Of a DNA stretch of 64,000 nt, positions 12,150 through 63,225 are shown piece after piece. Position 1 is the stretch's first letter; each line of letters starts with the position of its first letter. Below the pieces are notes generated by a model. It saw only the letters and a program-made list of their open reading frames with translations. It was not told the origin of the DNA and ran no database searches. Where the stretch lies: the NCBI GenBank assembly GCA_002007465.1, contig LNAC01000008.1:6761487-6825486 (forward strand), written 5' to 3'. Position numbers and translations under genes: made by a program. Origin of the DNA: Ailurus styani (lineage: Eukaryota > Chordata > Mammalia > Carnivora > Ailuridae).

Positions 12150-12350
12150 AAGAAACTTTCTCTGTACAGAGCCAGATGATAAATATTTTAGGCTCTGTGA
12201 GCCATAGAGTTTCTGTCACAGCTTCTCAACTCTGCAAAAGCAGCCACAGACAAACATATACACAATTCAGCATGGCAGTGTTCCAATAAAGTTTAATTTA
12301 TAAAAACAGGTGGTGGGCCAGATCTGGGCAATGGGCCGCAGTGAGCCAGT
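12150..12350 (+). mobile_element. Ancient DNA-transposon-like MER repeat
   Basis: GATAAATATTTTAGGCTCTG, CACAGCTTCTCAACTCTGC, GTTCCAATAAAGTTTAATTT and GGTGGGCCAGATCTGGGC follow a very common mammalian fossil repeat recognised by pattern. The exact family is not assigned; a hAT-type origin is a guess. Confidence 0.5.
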
Positions 12351-12852
12351 CTCTGCATCACTGCACCATCCAGTGGTTTTTAGTTGTGGTTCACCAAGAG
12401 GGTCTGGAACAATGGATGTAGCCAACTGGCTGTCCCCACCCCTCTCCCCTTCCTGGCTCCCTTGGGCTCTGGCCCCAACATTATGGTAAATAGAACACTT
12501 AGTTCCTTTTCATTCCTGCCCCAGGGGAATGTCCAAGTAAAGGCCAGCGACTTCTGGGCCCTGATTACTGATCACATTGTGCTCCCTCAGCTTTCCTTCT
12601 TGCTAGGCTTAAAATAAACGGATGGAGCTTCCTCCAGCAGCCCCTCGCTGCCTTCTCACAGCTGTCTCCACATGGCCTTTTGCTTTGAAGCTCCCTCCCC
12701 GGCAGGCTTCCAGCTCTTGGGTCAGCCTGGTTCTTGACAATCAAGACCTGAAACACACACAAACTAGGTTTGTGACAGGCGCTGGCTTATGCCCCATGAT
12801 GAACCCTCCACCCCAAGCCTGCGGCAGCCCAGGCAAAAGGGGCCAGAACCGA

Positions 12853-12880
12853 AGCCTTAGCCTTAGCCTTAGCCTTAGCC
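12853..12880 (+). repeat. AGCCTT hexanucleotide repeat
   Basis: About 4.7 perfect copies of AGCCTT. This is not the telomeric unit (CCCTAA). It makes an open frame read as alternating Ser-Leu, which is an artefact. Confidence 0.9.
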
Positions 12881-14059
12881 GAGAGGCTGCAAGAAATCAT
12901 CCAACTGTTATGCTTTTGTTCCCTGCCAAGAAATCCGCACACTGTCATTTCGGGCTACGCAGGAGTTTTCAATTTACAAAATACCCCCAGACTATTTTCA
13001 GCAATCTTCCCTCCCAGGACGCCCATCTCACCTACCAGCTGGCATTGCTGGATCAATTTTGTAATTAAGGAAATCAAAGTCTTGGCTGTCTTTAACAATT
13101 TGCTCAAGGTCATGGAGCCCACTTGGGGCCAGAATCAGAATTCAAAGTTGTCCTGTGCCACCGAGCTTCACCCAAAAGTCTGTGACCACTTCTTGACCCT
13201 TGGATTCACATCAAGACTTTGGACCGATGTCAAAGGTCAGTGTTTAAGCTCATTCCGACCTGATGCTTAGGACTCCTAAGCCTAAGTAAGAGGCACTGCA
13301 GTAAAAATTTTGCTTAGGGCCTGAGGGGAAAAGCCACTGATTGCCTCTATAACATATTTATATGAATGAGAAAAACTGCCTGCTCTGGACAGTCATAGTC
13401 CTATGGGCACATGGCTTGGCACTTGGGCCCTGACTAGATACCTTTGTGCAGTGTACAACCTATACAACCATACCTGTAACCTTACAGAAGAGGCAGCCTA
13501 GGCACTTTAAACTCTTCCACTCTACCAGAAAAAAAATAGGCAGGCATCTTTGTGGCTGGTCTCTAGGAGCATGCCACCACCCAAATGCATGGGTTGTTAG
13601 GACATTCCCAAACCGCCCCACAGAAGCCTCTCCACAGGCCATGCAGGGTGAAATATATACACACCCTCGCAACTCACTTTAGTGAACATACCCCAGTGGA
13701 ATGGACCTGTTGCCAGGGTGTGGGGAGAGGAGGAGGGTAAAGAGCTAGTGTGTGCTAAGCACTTACTGTGTGCCAGAGCCCACTCCTCACCTCCCCCAGC
13801 CTGGTGGTCGCCCTGTGGACGGGTTGGGGGGTAAATCGTGAGGAGGCAGATGAAGCCCAGGGCCAGGCTGGGTGGGTCACAATTGACTTTTTTTTGTTTT
13901 AGTACTTGGCGTTACATACTTCCAAAAAAGTTAACATTTGAGGAAACATTCAGAAAAGGCAGGCATCCCGAGGGCACACCACCATTAATTCCCATAAACT
14001 CGGCAATCAGCCCCCAGATCCTGAATCAGAACTCAAGAGCACCCACCTCCGACACTGAC

Positions 14060-14165
14060 TGGTGGGTGACATCTCCAAGCCTCAGTTTGCTCATCTGTAA
14101 AATGGGGTCCTGCTTGTTGAGCCCCCCCACAGGGTGAGGATTAAATGGCATAAAGCGTGTAATTG
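14060..14165 (+). repeat. MIR fragment
   Basis: CCTCAGTTTGCTCATCTGTA, AAATGGGGTCC and GAGGATTAAATGGCATAAAG match the MIR core. Confidence 0.7.
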
Positions 14166-14744
14166 TGAGCATACAGGCTAATTCGAAGTCTTTCACCTAC
14201 CTTAGGCTCCTCACAACAAGGTCAAATCTGGAACTGTTATCCCAGCCCACAGGGGACAACATGAGTCTCAGGAAGGCTAAGTCACCTGCCAAGCTCTCAG
14301 GGTCAGGAAACCGTGGAGCCTCCAGTTGAGCTGAGTTCCAGAGTCCTCTGCCTCACCCCCCAGGGCCATTTGTCTGGTTCGGTGTCTGGCACAAAACCAA
14401 TGGCAGCCACTCCTGAGCGTGTCCTGATTATTATTACTTGCTTTCATGAACAATATGGAGGGCTTCCACCACAGGCAGGTGCTGTCGGAGGAGGGAAGCC
14501 CCCAAGATTTGATGGCTTGGGGGATGGTGGCCCCCGCGAGCCCTGAGGAGGATGGGGACCTTCATGTGTCATGGCCCACCGTGGCTCCCGCCTTGGCCAC
14601 TTTCTCGACTGACAGCTGTGACTTGCGTCCCTTCTCATGACTTAACGACCCTCCCCATGGCCCCCTAGTCACATGGCTGCGAGGCTCGTCCTCTATCAGG
14701 TAAAAATAATGCACGGGCGCCCTCCCCCAGAGCAGGCCCTTGAC

Positions 14745-14937
14745 TCTGTGTGTGTGTGTGTGGTATGTGGTGTGTGTGTGTGGTGTGTGTGTGTGTGTGG
14801 TATATGTATGTGGTGTGGGGGGGGTGTGAGTGGGGGGTGTGTGGTGTGTGTATATGGTGTGTGTATGTGGTGTGTGTGTGTATGTGGTGTGTGTGTGGTG
14901 TGTGTGTGCGTGTGTGTGCATGTGTGTGAGTGTGTAG
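14745..14937 (+). repeat. Imperfect TG-rich minisatellite
   Basis: About 190 bases of (TG)n interrupted by TATG, GGTGTG and a GGGGGGGGTG block, with recurring units of the form TATGTGGTGTGTG. On the minus strand it reads as His-Thr repeats and on the plus strand as Cys-Val repeats; neither is coding. Likely polymorphic in length and hard to assemble. Confidence 0.92.
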
Positions 14938-16554
14938 GTGGAGGCGGGGCATGGGCCGAGGCGTCTAGCTCCAGAACCAGACCCAGTCGCACACCCAGGG
15001 ACGTGCCCCATTTCCACGCTGAATGCACAACCGCAGCCCTTCGGAAGCAGGAATCTGAAGAATTTCTCAGGTTCCCCGCAGGGTGTCTGAGAAGCCTGCC
15101 TTTCTCTACGTCCCACATCCTCCAAAGCAACAAAACATTCCGGACGGCCTCCACACACCAACGTGTGAGTCTGTGAGTCCCCCGGGGGACCCGGGGACCA
15201 AGCAGCCCACCTTTGGGCAGCATGGCACGTGGCAGGTCTGCGATGTCACGCGCTTGTGCAGAGCGCAGCCCGGCGGGGGCAGAGCGGGCATCGGCGGGGC
15301 AGGGGAGGAGCGCGTCTGTGACGCAAGCACACAGCTAGCAGCATTCCCGACTTAGAGGTAAAGAGAATGGTCCCCCCGGAGAGGGCTGGAAGCCCAGGGC
15401 TCAGCGGACACGGAAGATCAGGAAGAAGCACACTGACGAGCAAGAGTCTGGGGATGAAGACTGCTGGGGGGGGGGGCAGGAGGCAGCTAGCTGCCCAGCC
15501 CAGCACATCCTGGGGTGTCCCTGTCCCCCCAGGCAGGGCAGGTGGTGGCCAGGAACTGCCTGCAACCGAGACCACGCTTCCCAGCTCCCCAGAGGCCAGG
15601 AGAGAGTGGACGGAAGAGATGTATCTGGAAGGGGGAAGAGATCCCCTTCCAGACCTGGCACCCCAAAGCCATCCGTCTCTCCCCTTCCCTGCAGGCTGGA
15701 TGTCAATGTCCTGGGTGACCTTGAGAGCCGGGTCTTGAACCTGATGGAGTCTGCCTCCACCTGGGTCTCTCCGTGAAGCTCAATCGGGACGGGACAGAGC
15801 TCCTCCCCGGCTCCTTCTCCAGAGGATTAGGTTTCTGGGAACGAGAAGGAAGGTTTGCTGTGAGACCTGGTGGGGGGGCAGTTAGGGCTTTAGATGTTAT
15901 ACTTACATATCAGTTAGCTGATATCTAGAATTGGTTACTGCTAAAGACGCCGCGCAGACAAGCAAGATTACCAGCAGGCAAACCAGGTGTTCGCGCTCAG
16001 CGAAGGTGGTGCAGGCAGTAATGAAGAAACTGGTAACGGAGAGGTCTCGTACATTCTCTGAGGGGAGACCTGAGAGGTCTCCTGTGTTCACGAAGGTGTT
16101 TGCCCATAACTCAGCTTGCTCCCCGAGGACGGAGATGGTGATCACCGGGTCAAGGTCCCACAGGCTGGGGGGCTTAGAAACGACAGAAATGTACTCCTCA
16201 CGGTTCTGGAAACAGAAGTCTGAGACCGGGGTGGCGCCAGGGCCGAGCTCCAGTGGAGAGCACCCTTTCCGGGTTGCAGACTGCTGACCTCTCCTTGTTC
16301 CCGACCCCCCCTGAACCCCTCCACTCCCCCCACCAGATAGCCTAGTGGTCAGCTCTCTGAGACTCCTCCGAGGGCATTGCTGCCGCTTACGGGGGCCTCA
16401 CTCTTGTGACCCCATCAGACCCCATCCCTTCTCAGGGACCCACCTTCTAGCACCATCACTTGGAGGGGGTAGGCTTTCAACATATGAATTTGGGGGGGAC
16501 ATAAATAATCAGTTCATAATAGAACTCAAACTATTGATAGAAAACGAAGACGTG

Positions 16555-16760
16555 GGGACACCTGCATGGCTCAGCTGAGCATCTGCCTTCGGCTCAGGTC
16601 ATGATCTCGGGGTCCTGGGATCGAGGCCCGCATCGGGCTCCCTGCTCAGCGAGGAGTCTGCTTCTCCCTCTGCCCTTCCCTCCCCACCTCGTGCTCACTC
16701 ACTCTCTCTCATGTTCTCTCTCTCTCTCCAATAAATAAGATGTTAAAAAAAAGAAAAGAA
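16555..16760 (+). repeat. CAN-SINE
   Basis: Diverged head GGGGACACCTGCATGGCTCA, then CTTCGGCTCAGGTCATGATC and tail CCAATAAATAAGATGTTAAA. The next CAN-SINE to the right is 12 kb away. Confidence 0.9.
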
Positions 16761-18439
16761 AAGAAAACTCAGACGTTAACTGACAACTAAAAGGTTAATG
16801 GATAACGAATACTGGAGACACTCGGCTCAGGCCCCTGCTTCTCAGCTGTTTCTGCACAGCGGCGCCCCCCTGTCCCGCCCACTGGGACTGGCGAGCCCCC
16901 TCTGGCCCCCTCTGGCTCTGCTTCTAGGGTAGCCTGCCTTTTCCTGAGTGACATGCCAGATGCAGTCAGTGACATCACTCTTTGGGTAGCCCTGCCACCC
17001 GCATCGACCCCACGGTGTTCAGTACACCCTCTCCACGCTCCCCGTCCGGGGAAGGGGACTCCCTCCCCAGGACCTGGTTCTCTCCCGGTCCTGCGGGGTG
17101 CTGCTGCAGGGGTGTGGTGGTGGGGGCTCTCCTCTGGAAGGAGCCGGGGCTGGCCAAGCTCAGTGATCCCAGATGAGATCACTCTCTGTTGTGCATGGAA
17201 ATGATGAGCTGGGGAAGGTGGTGACCTCGGCCGCCGCGAGGCCTGCCCAGGCCAGGTCTCCCCCGCTTCCTTCCCTGGGATTTTCCTAGCAGTGTGGGGG
17301 GTGGAGCAAAGTTGACTGCCTGACTTCTAGTCCCCGTGATAGGGCCAAAGGAGGCCCCATGTGTCTGCTGGAGGTGATGGCCCCGTGGAGTGGTCAGTGC
17401 CAGGCTCAGAGCGAGCCCAGACCGCTCTCGCTGAGTTGGCTGTCTCAGGACCCTGGGACATGCTCACCGGGCTGTGCACCCCCAGTGGGCCGACCTCCCC
17501 GGCCACAGGTCAGCAAGCGTGGGCTGCACAGTTTCTAGGGGCCCTGGGGTCCATGGGAGAGGAAACCAGGACTATCTTGGGGAATCCAGGAGGTGCACGG
17601 GCTGGCTTGCTCGAAGCCTCTGGGCAGCGGTGTGGTGAGCAGGGTCAGACTCCCGGCTCTGCTGTCTCCTCCGGTGTAAGACGAGCGAGGCCCCTCCCAC
17701 GGTAAAGCCGTAGAACGGGGCCTGCCACACAATCAGTTTGCAGTAAATAGTAAATGTTATCACTGCCGATACTGGGGGATCCCAGACCGCGGCTCCTACA
17801 TACCGGGTGTCCAGGCCAGGCAACGCTCTTGCAGAAGCCCAACGAGAATGGGAATTCGAGTTCAGGGCTTGAGGCTGGGGGAGGTGAGTCATACGTGCTG
17901 GGTCCCAGGCCAGCTGGGTGACTTCAGCAGGCCTGGCCACCACCTTGCCTGCAGGGCCTCACGATCCCTGCGCGCCTCCTCCTCCATGCGGGCGGGCCCA
18001 GAGATACCACGGAAGCCTGGAGGGGCCCCACCCTTGGATCTGGGCCTCTGCCCCCAGGACTGGCCTTTCCCTGGGTGTTCCAGGCTCTCCCCACCCCGCC
18101 GGCCCCAGCACTGGCCACCCACCCACCCTCGGGGATGCCCGCCTCGCTCGCTGTTGGTCATCCCAGATTCCAAACCCCAGACTCATCGGCTTGGACGAGA
18201 GCCTTTAGCCGCCCACCCTTGGGTGTCCGACAGGGACCAGGCCCATGAAGCAGATGTTTTCTGCTCCTCAGTCTCCCAGGGAGGAGAGGAGGGAGCAAAG
18301 TCTTCTTGTTTTGCCTACCCTGTGCCTTTCCTTGACCTCTAGGGTGTGGTGGGGCTCATCCATTGGGATGATCGATGTCCTGAGCTGAATTTTGCTGCTG
18401 GGAGCACCAGGCTTGCTCTACCAAGCAGGGGAGGGTGCT

Positions 18440-18565
18440 GCGAGTGGAAGGGGCACAGATTGGAGTCAAGATATTTCATCACCAACAGCCATGGTCTCAA
18501 GCAAGTCTTGGCCTGTCTGAGCCACAGTTTTGTCATCAGCAGAAGGGGGATGAGAAGGCCCCCTG
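18440..18565 (+). repeat. MIR fragment
   Basis: GGTCTCAAGCAAGTCTTGGC, CTGAGCCACAGTTTTGTCAT and CAGAAGGGGGATGAGAAGG follow the MIR core with substitutions. Confidence 0.55.
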
Positions 18566-20214
18566 GTTGGTCTCGTCCACTGCCCTGAGGTCAGCGGCGC
18601 TGCCCTGAGCCGCATGCGTATTGGCACAAGGCGGGCCAGGGGCGCCTGGGCCTGTTCAGACTCCGTCCCGCATTCCACGTTTCCTGTGAGACTGGCTGCT
18701 ATTCTAGAACCTTTCCTCGCCCGCAGACGCGCTGCTTCCCGGGCTTTGACCGTCGCCACCTCTCCCCCTGGGGGGCACCAACCCTGATCAAACCCCTTTA
18801 GGGGCCAGCTGCTGATGCTTCCGCTGTGCCCCTCCTCCGGAGACTCTCCCTGAGCCGAGGGGAGTCCCTTCACCCCCAGATGCCCAGAGGTTATCACCCC
18901 CACCCCCCAGAAGTGGCCTGCGGCCAATGATGGACAGATGCAAGAAATTCACAAAAGCCCAGCCCCTTCTGCAAGGAGGGACACACCCACAGGGCCACAC
19001 GCGTGCCACAGCTCCAGTTCAGAATTCTCTGGATAGAAAGAGCAAGAACGAGCTGTACTTCCTCCCAGGGCATCCCACTTCTTGCCTCCCAGGTCGGCAG
19101 GTGGGTGCCACGGAGGGGCAGGGGGCGGGGACTGGTCTGGGCTCTGGCAGTTTCTAGTGCTGTGACTTAGGGAGTTCACTAAACATTTGTGTAGGCTTCT
19201 TTCCTTATTTATAGGAAGTGGGTCATAATTCCCACTTTGTTGCTTTGATGTGGGAACTCCGGAGTGGTGGCAAAGCCCCTGCAATGGTGTGTGTAAGCAT
19301 GACCTCTCCCAGGAGGAGGAAGGCTGAGGAAGGCAGCTGGGGCAGGAACCATGCCCTCTTTGGCCTGTGGTCCCAAACCACCCATCAGTGAAAACTTCTG
19401 ATGCCCCACTTTCAGTTTGGAGGCCACCTTGCCTGAGCACTGGTCTGCCAAGAAACCCCTGGGCCACGGAAGGCCCCCCAGGGTATCTGGTGGGCTTGTC
19501 CACAAGGCCCCCAACCTCCTCCAACTCACACCACTGGGCCATTGCTCCCAGAAGCCTCAGGCCGCTAATCAGGAAAACCCAGGCTAAGGCAGGTGACACA
19601 GTAAGAATGATGGCAGCTCCACTCAGTCAAGAGACCCCCTGTCCCCCAAGCACATCAGAGCTGCTGCACACAGACCAGGAACCGCTGTGGACGAACGGGT
19701 GCAGAGGCCACGCGGGAAACCTTCTACTCCGGGCGCCCCACCAGAACTGGACTTGATCTAAGGGCTGAGGCTAGGCTCACGCGTATGGTTTCCAGCTTTT
19801 GGCTCTTTAGTCCCTGGCTGCATTCCTTCCCATGTCGTAGTCCCGTGTGTCCTGGGGCAAAACTGGCTGTAGGACCAGAAGGCTGGAAGCTTCCCGGACC
19901 CTTGTCAGGCTGTGGCTACCACTTAAGGAAAAGAGGGTCCCCAGCACCAAAGAGAGATCACCGTCCCCAGATGAAGCTCCAAGAAACTAACCAGCAGGCA
20001 TGGATTCATACAAAGGTTTCAGGACATGAGATAAAAATACCAAGTAATAAGGCTGATTCTACCCAATGGGATTAAAATTCCTCCAAGTTTACTGCTTAAA
20101 TCTTTTTCCTCAACAGCCCTGGGATGTGTATTTTTCTAAATGTTCCCTTCTTTCTGACCAAAGATAATCCCATTCTAAACCATTAGCCTATTTTTACTCA
20201 GGCGAGATTGCTCA

Positions 20215-20345
20215 TAATGAGCCATTCTCTTTTATTGAGAGCTTATTATGTCTCGTGCTTGACACACATTCTCTCACTTCAGCCTCATACCCCAAGGTGT
20301 GGTTTTTACTCCTGTTTTCTCGTTGAAAAAACAAAGGTTCACTGA
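20215..20345 (-). repeat. MIR fragment
   Basis: TTATTGAGAGCTTATTATGT, CTCACTTCAGCCTCATACCC and AACAAAGGTTCACTGAGG form a reverse-oriented MIR. Confidence 0.55.
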
Positions 20346-21539
20346 GGTTTCAAGTGACAGACTCAGTCGCAGAGTCCCAGAACCTTGGTCTCGTGGACTC
20401 GGCAGCGCACGCTCTTGGCGGCCATCTTGGTTTACCCACCGAGGAGCAGGAGAGTTCCACGAAGGGGGTGTTATACCTCCTATGCTTCTGTCCTTGGGCT
20501 GCGAGATTCTGAGGCTCAGGTCACACACCTGCCCACACTGAGTGGCTGCAAACACCAGCTTCGTGGGGCTTCTTTTTGCTTCTTTAGATTTTACTGCAGA
20601 CAACAAAGAACCTATGTTTTCCTAGATGGGGACACATCCCAATTGGCAACTTGCTACTGTGGGAGGGAAAAAAAAAAAGAAAAATCAAGGCGGACAGGCC
20701 TTTAGTTCATTTGGATCTTCACAAAATTGTACGTTTTGCGATATTCCCCCCGATATTGAAATACCACATGGCCCGTACAAGTTTTGAATATGCAAAAAAA
20801 AATCTACAGAGGGAAAAAAATTACTCGTAGGACTCTGAACCAATGATTTGTGGGCAAACTTTCTTCTCTCTCTGTAAGGGTTGGAATTTAAAAAAATTAT
20901 GGTCAGGATCGCATTGTATAAATATACTGATTTTTTCATGAGAAAAATGTCATATTACATTTTTTAAAAAATTTGTCTGAACCATCTGTGGCTGGTCCCT
21001 TCGTCTTCCATTGACCGACTGCACCCTATTTTCCTTAACCAGCTCCCCAAGCGTGTGTAGTTAGGTTGGGAGGAAGCATGTCTAAGCCTTTGCTCAGCTC
21101 ATTTATTGTTTTAGGGTCTCAGGGATCAATTTGACTTTCCTTGGCAGACAGCTGGCGCCCAGCGTGGTGGCATCTGCCTGCTGTGGGGCTTCCCTGGTGC
21201 CGCCTTCCCTAACCGTAAACTCTCTTCACTCATCCCCCTGCCACCGCCCGTGAACCTGGGTGTTCCACAGATTTGGCAATAACCTCTGTCTCCCAGCCCT
21301 ATGGAACCCACCCCTCTCTCTCGGACTAGCACCCACCTGTGTCCAGGGCTGTGACTTCTCGGCTTTACAGAGGTGAGGCCCCCACAGGAGGAGAAGCCAG
21401 GCCAGACTCTGCTCAGAATGCTGACTTCTGGCCAATACCTCCATTTCCTGACTGTGGCACTTCGGGCCAGGACGGGCAATTACGGGGGCGGGGGGGGGGG
21501 GGCAAACACAGCAGGGGGGGCATCCGGGGATCTGGAGGC

Positions 21540-21700
21540 CAGAAGGTGTGGGTTTGGATCCCAGTTCTCCTTTTCTGCTGTGGAAACTGAGCAAATCCTG
21601 GAACCTCAGAGCCTGGGTTTCGTTGTATTTACGAGAGGATAATTCCTTCCCTGTAGGGTTTTTGTGGGAATTACATGACATAATACAAGTGAACTTGTTG
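21540..21700 (+). repeat. MIR fragment
   Basis: GTGGGTTTGGATCCCAGTTC, AACTGAGCAAATCCTGGAAC and TGGGAATTACATGACATAAT follow the MIR consensus order. It lies just right of a poly-G run at about 21483-21503. Confidence 0.6.
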
Positions 21701-22298
21701 GGTCCGGTTTTTGACCTAATCAAGGCAGTTAATAAAGGACTGAGATCATTCCCCACCCCACCTCCCTACCCCCAGGGATTAGCATTCTGTTCCATTGTTC
21801 TTTACACCAACCATCTCTACCAGCACCAAGGAGCTCTTGTTTTCAAAAGGCTTATCCTCCTGCAGAAAAAGTTCTCCAAAGCCATGGCCGGTTAGTCCAG
21901 TAGCCTTGAGGCTTTAATGGTCCATGGCTCTGGCCAGATTTTGTGCAGATAAAGGGCTCCCTGCCCTTATCCCTATCCTGTTCCTGAGTTCAAGGCCACT
22001 CAGCTTACTTTAGGAAGAAACAGGACAATCAAGCAAAAACACTTGAGTCTCCCCCCCTGTATAAAATTATCCACAGCCACTGGCTTATATCCAATCCAAT
22101 AGGGTATGTACACCCAAGAGGGCTCTGGGAGCATCTTAGGTATCTGCTGGAGAGTTCTGGCCCCTGCCTTCCATTCTGGGCCTGGTCTTTCCCAGCTCTG
22201 CTCCTTCATGCTTGGGTCCCACACCAGACTCATTCCAGTGAAGCGGAAGAGAGGGAGAGGAAGGACTAGACATTACGGTTCAGATCCGTCAATTCACC

Positions 22299-22451
22299 CA
22301 GTGGTTCTCAAACTTTGCTGCCTGTTAGAATCACCTGTTCAGCTTTTAAGGTTCCCTGATGCCCAAAAACACCTTAGATCAATTATATCAGAATTTCTGG
22401 GCATGGGGATCAGGTATGGCATCAAGTTGAACGACATTTGGGAACCACTAA
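22299..22451 (+). mobile_element. MER5A-type hAT-Charlie fossil
   Basis: Left terminal repeat CAGTGGTTCTCAAACTTTG, internal TTAGAATCACCTG and right terminal TTGGGAACCACTA form a near-complete short copy just downstream of the LARS2 poly(A) site. Confidence 0.75.
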
Positions 22452-22654
22452 CTTAACCGCTGTGGCTAATGAGCCTGAACCGGGCTTTCGTCTACCACGT
22501 TAAGTAAGTCCTCCACCCACCTCACTCTGGAACTCTCCATGGGGAGTCAGGCACACGGCCGATGCTCCCGATGATGATGGAACCCCTCGATCTGTTCCTG
22601 ATTAACTCTCAGAGTAGGAAATACGGCAGCTAGTCCAAGATCACACATATGTCC

Positions 22655-23806
22655 CCAAGTCCTACATGACATGCATTTTATTGCATTAAAAAAAGGTCAT
22701 CTGTTGTTAGCTGCTCGACTACAGCCACATCTCAGGCTACTTCAGAAAAACGGCAGCAGGAAACAAATACAGCTTTTCAGGGGCACAGAATGGGCTGGAT
22801 TCTCCTCCACTGCCCATTAAGTATGAATCAGAGGCTCAGGCCAGTTCTGGGAAGGGCACCTAATTTCTGACTTCGCAGAAAACCAGATTACCCTAATGCA
22901 CCGATAATGGGGATCCGGTCCCGGCCACCTCCCTGGCAGCCAGGCTGCAGCGGCTTGAACATGGACGCAGCGTCCAGTGGCACCGGCCCACGGGCCCGCG
23001 GCGAGCGAGCTCGTGCTTACACCCGGCTTGGGGGCCACATCAACGGCGGGGCCACCTGGGGCGCTCATGAGCAGACCCCCCTGCGGAGCTGCGGTGCGCC
23101 CTGGGACGGGTTCCAGCTGAGCTCGGAACCAGCGTGGTTCTGCTTCACGACACAGCACATCTGACACCCCGAGGGAGGGTGGCAGTGCTGCTTCGCCAGA
23201 GAGCCCCTGGGTCGGCATCAGAGCCGGCCCAGCAGTGGGGACAACTGGGGAGGGAGCCTCCCACCTGCCTTCGGGTGCAGAGCAGCTTCTGCAGACCTTG
23301 GTGGCCAAGCCAAGGTGGAGACTTGGACGTGACCCCCATGGCTCCTCCGTCCTGCCGGAAAGCGACAAGACCATCCGCCACGATGCCCAGGCCGTCACCT
23401 GTCCAACACTGGCTGTTCACGCTGCTCCCGTGCCATGTGGGTCCTCAGTTTACCGTCATGTCCCTGGAGGGTGCAGTTTCTAGGAGTCACAGCTCCCAGG
23501 CTGCTCGAGAGGCGCACGTTCGTTCTCACTTGCTTCTCTTCTCGCCTTCCTGCAGACACCCAGGGGACACCCAGCAGTTCCTCTGGTGGCGTCACACGGC
23601 GTCCACTGGCTTCCTCCACCTGCAGTGGCTGCCCAAGCCCGTCGTCCTCCTCTGCCCACACCCACCCTCACCCCTGCGCCGGGCCCCACTGCACGGGCTG
23701 GAGGCCCAAACCTGACCCACAGAGCCTGAAGGTAAACATCCAACACGCTGGTCATTTCCCCCCCTGGACCAGCACACGCCTCCTTCCTCAGGGGCGCCCC
23801 CTGCCG
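22655..23806 (-). other. LARS2: LARS2 3' untranslated region
   Basis: This runs from the base after the stop codon (23807) to about 20 bases past the only AATAAA I see on the minus strand in this interval. The resulting ~1.1 kb is a plausible length for the LARS2 3' UTR. It is GC-rich, with a CpG-dense patch at about 22905-23110, and carries no SINE. The exact cleavage point is inferred. Confidence 0.6.
22677..22682 (-). terminator. LARS2: Candidate LARS2 polyadenylation signal AATAAA
   Basis: TTTATT on the plus strand gives AATAAA on the minus strand. It is followed within ~30 bases by a GT-containing stretch (ACATATGTGTGATCTT) that could serve as the downstream element. It is the first canonical signal after the stop codon. 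Confidence 0.6.

Positions 23807-63225
<39,419 letters not shown>

Larger units (their letters stand above)
621..22650. other. Intergenic region downstream of LARS2
   Basis: About 22 kb between the LARS2 poly(A) site and the left-edge CpG island. It holds scattered CAN-SINEs (mostly 1.4-16.8 kb), old MIR, L2 and MER fragments, a long TG-rich repeat and several poly-G/poly-C runs. The many open frames of 60-220 codons have no recognisable domain, no splice-consistent partner and often cross repeats, so I see no gene. From 16760 to 22650 I see no CAN-SINE, only MIR and MER5 fossils. Confidence 0.6.

Noticed and set aside
12853..12880. Possible interstitial telomere repeat
   Set aside because: The unit is AGCCTT, not CCCTAA/TTAGGG.
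14562..15223. Long minus-strand open frames rich in His-Thr and the plus-strand Cys-Val frame
   Set aside because: They arise from the TG/CA repeat at 14745-14937; the flanking parts have no recognisable domain.
18949..19599. 216-codon minus-strand frame, considered as a possible upstream LIMD1 exon
   Set aside because: It has none of the LIMD1 features (no LIM zinc-finger Cys/His pattern, no recognisable N-terminal sequence).
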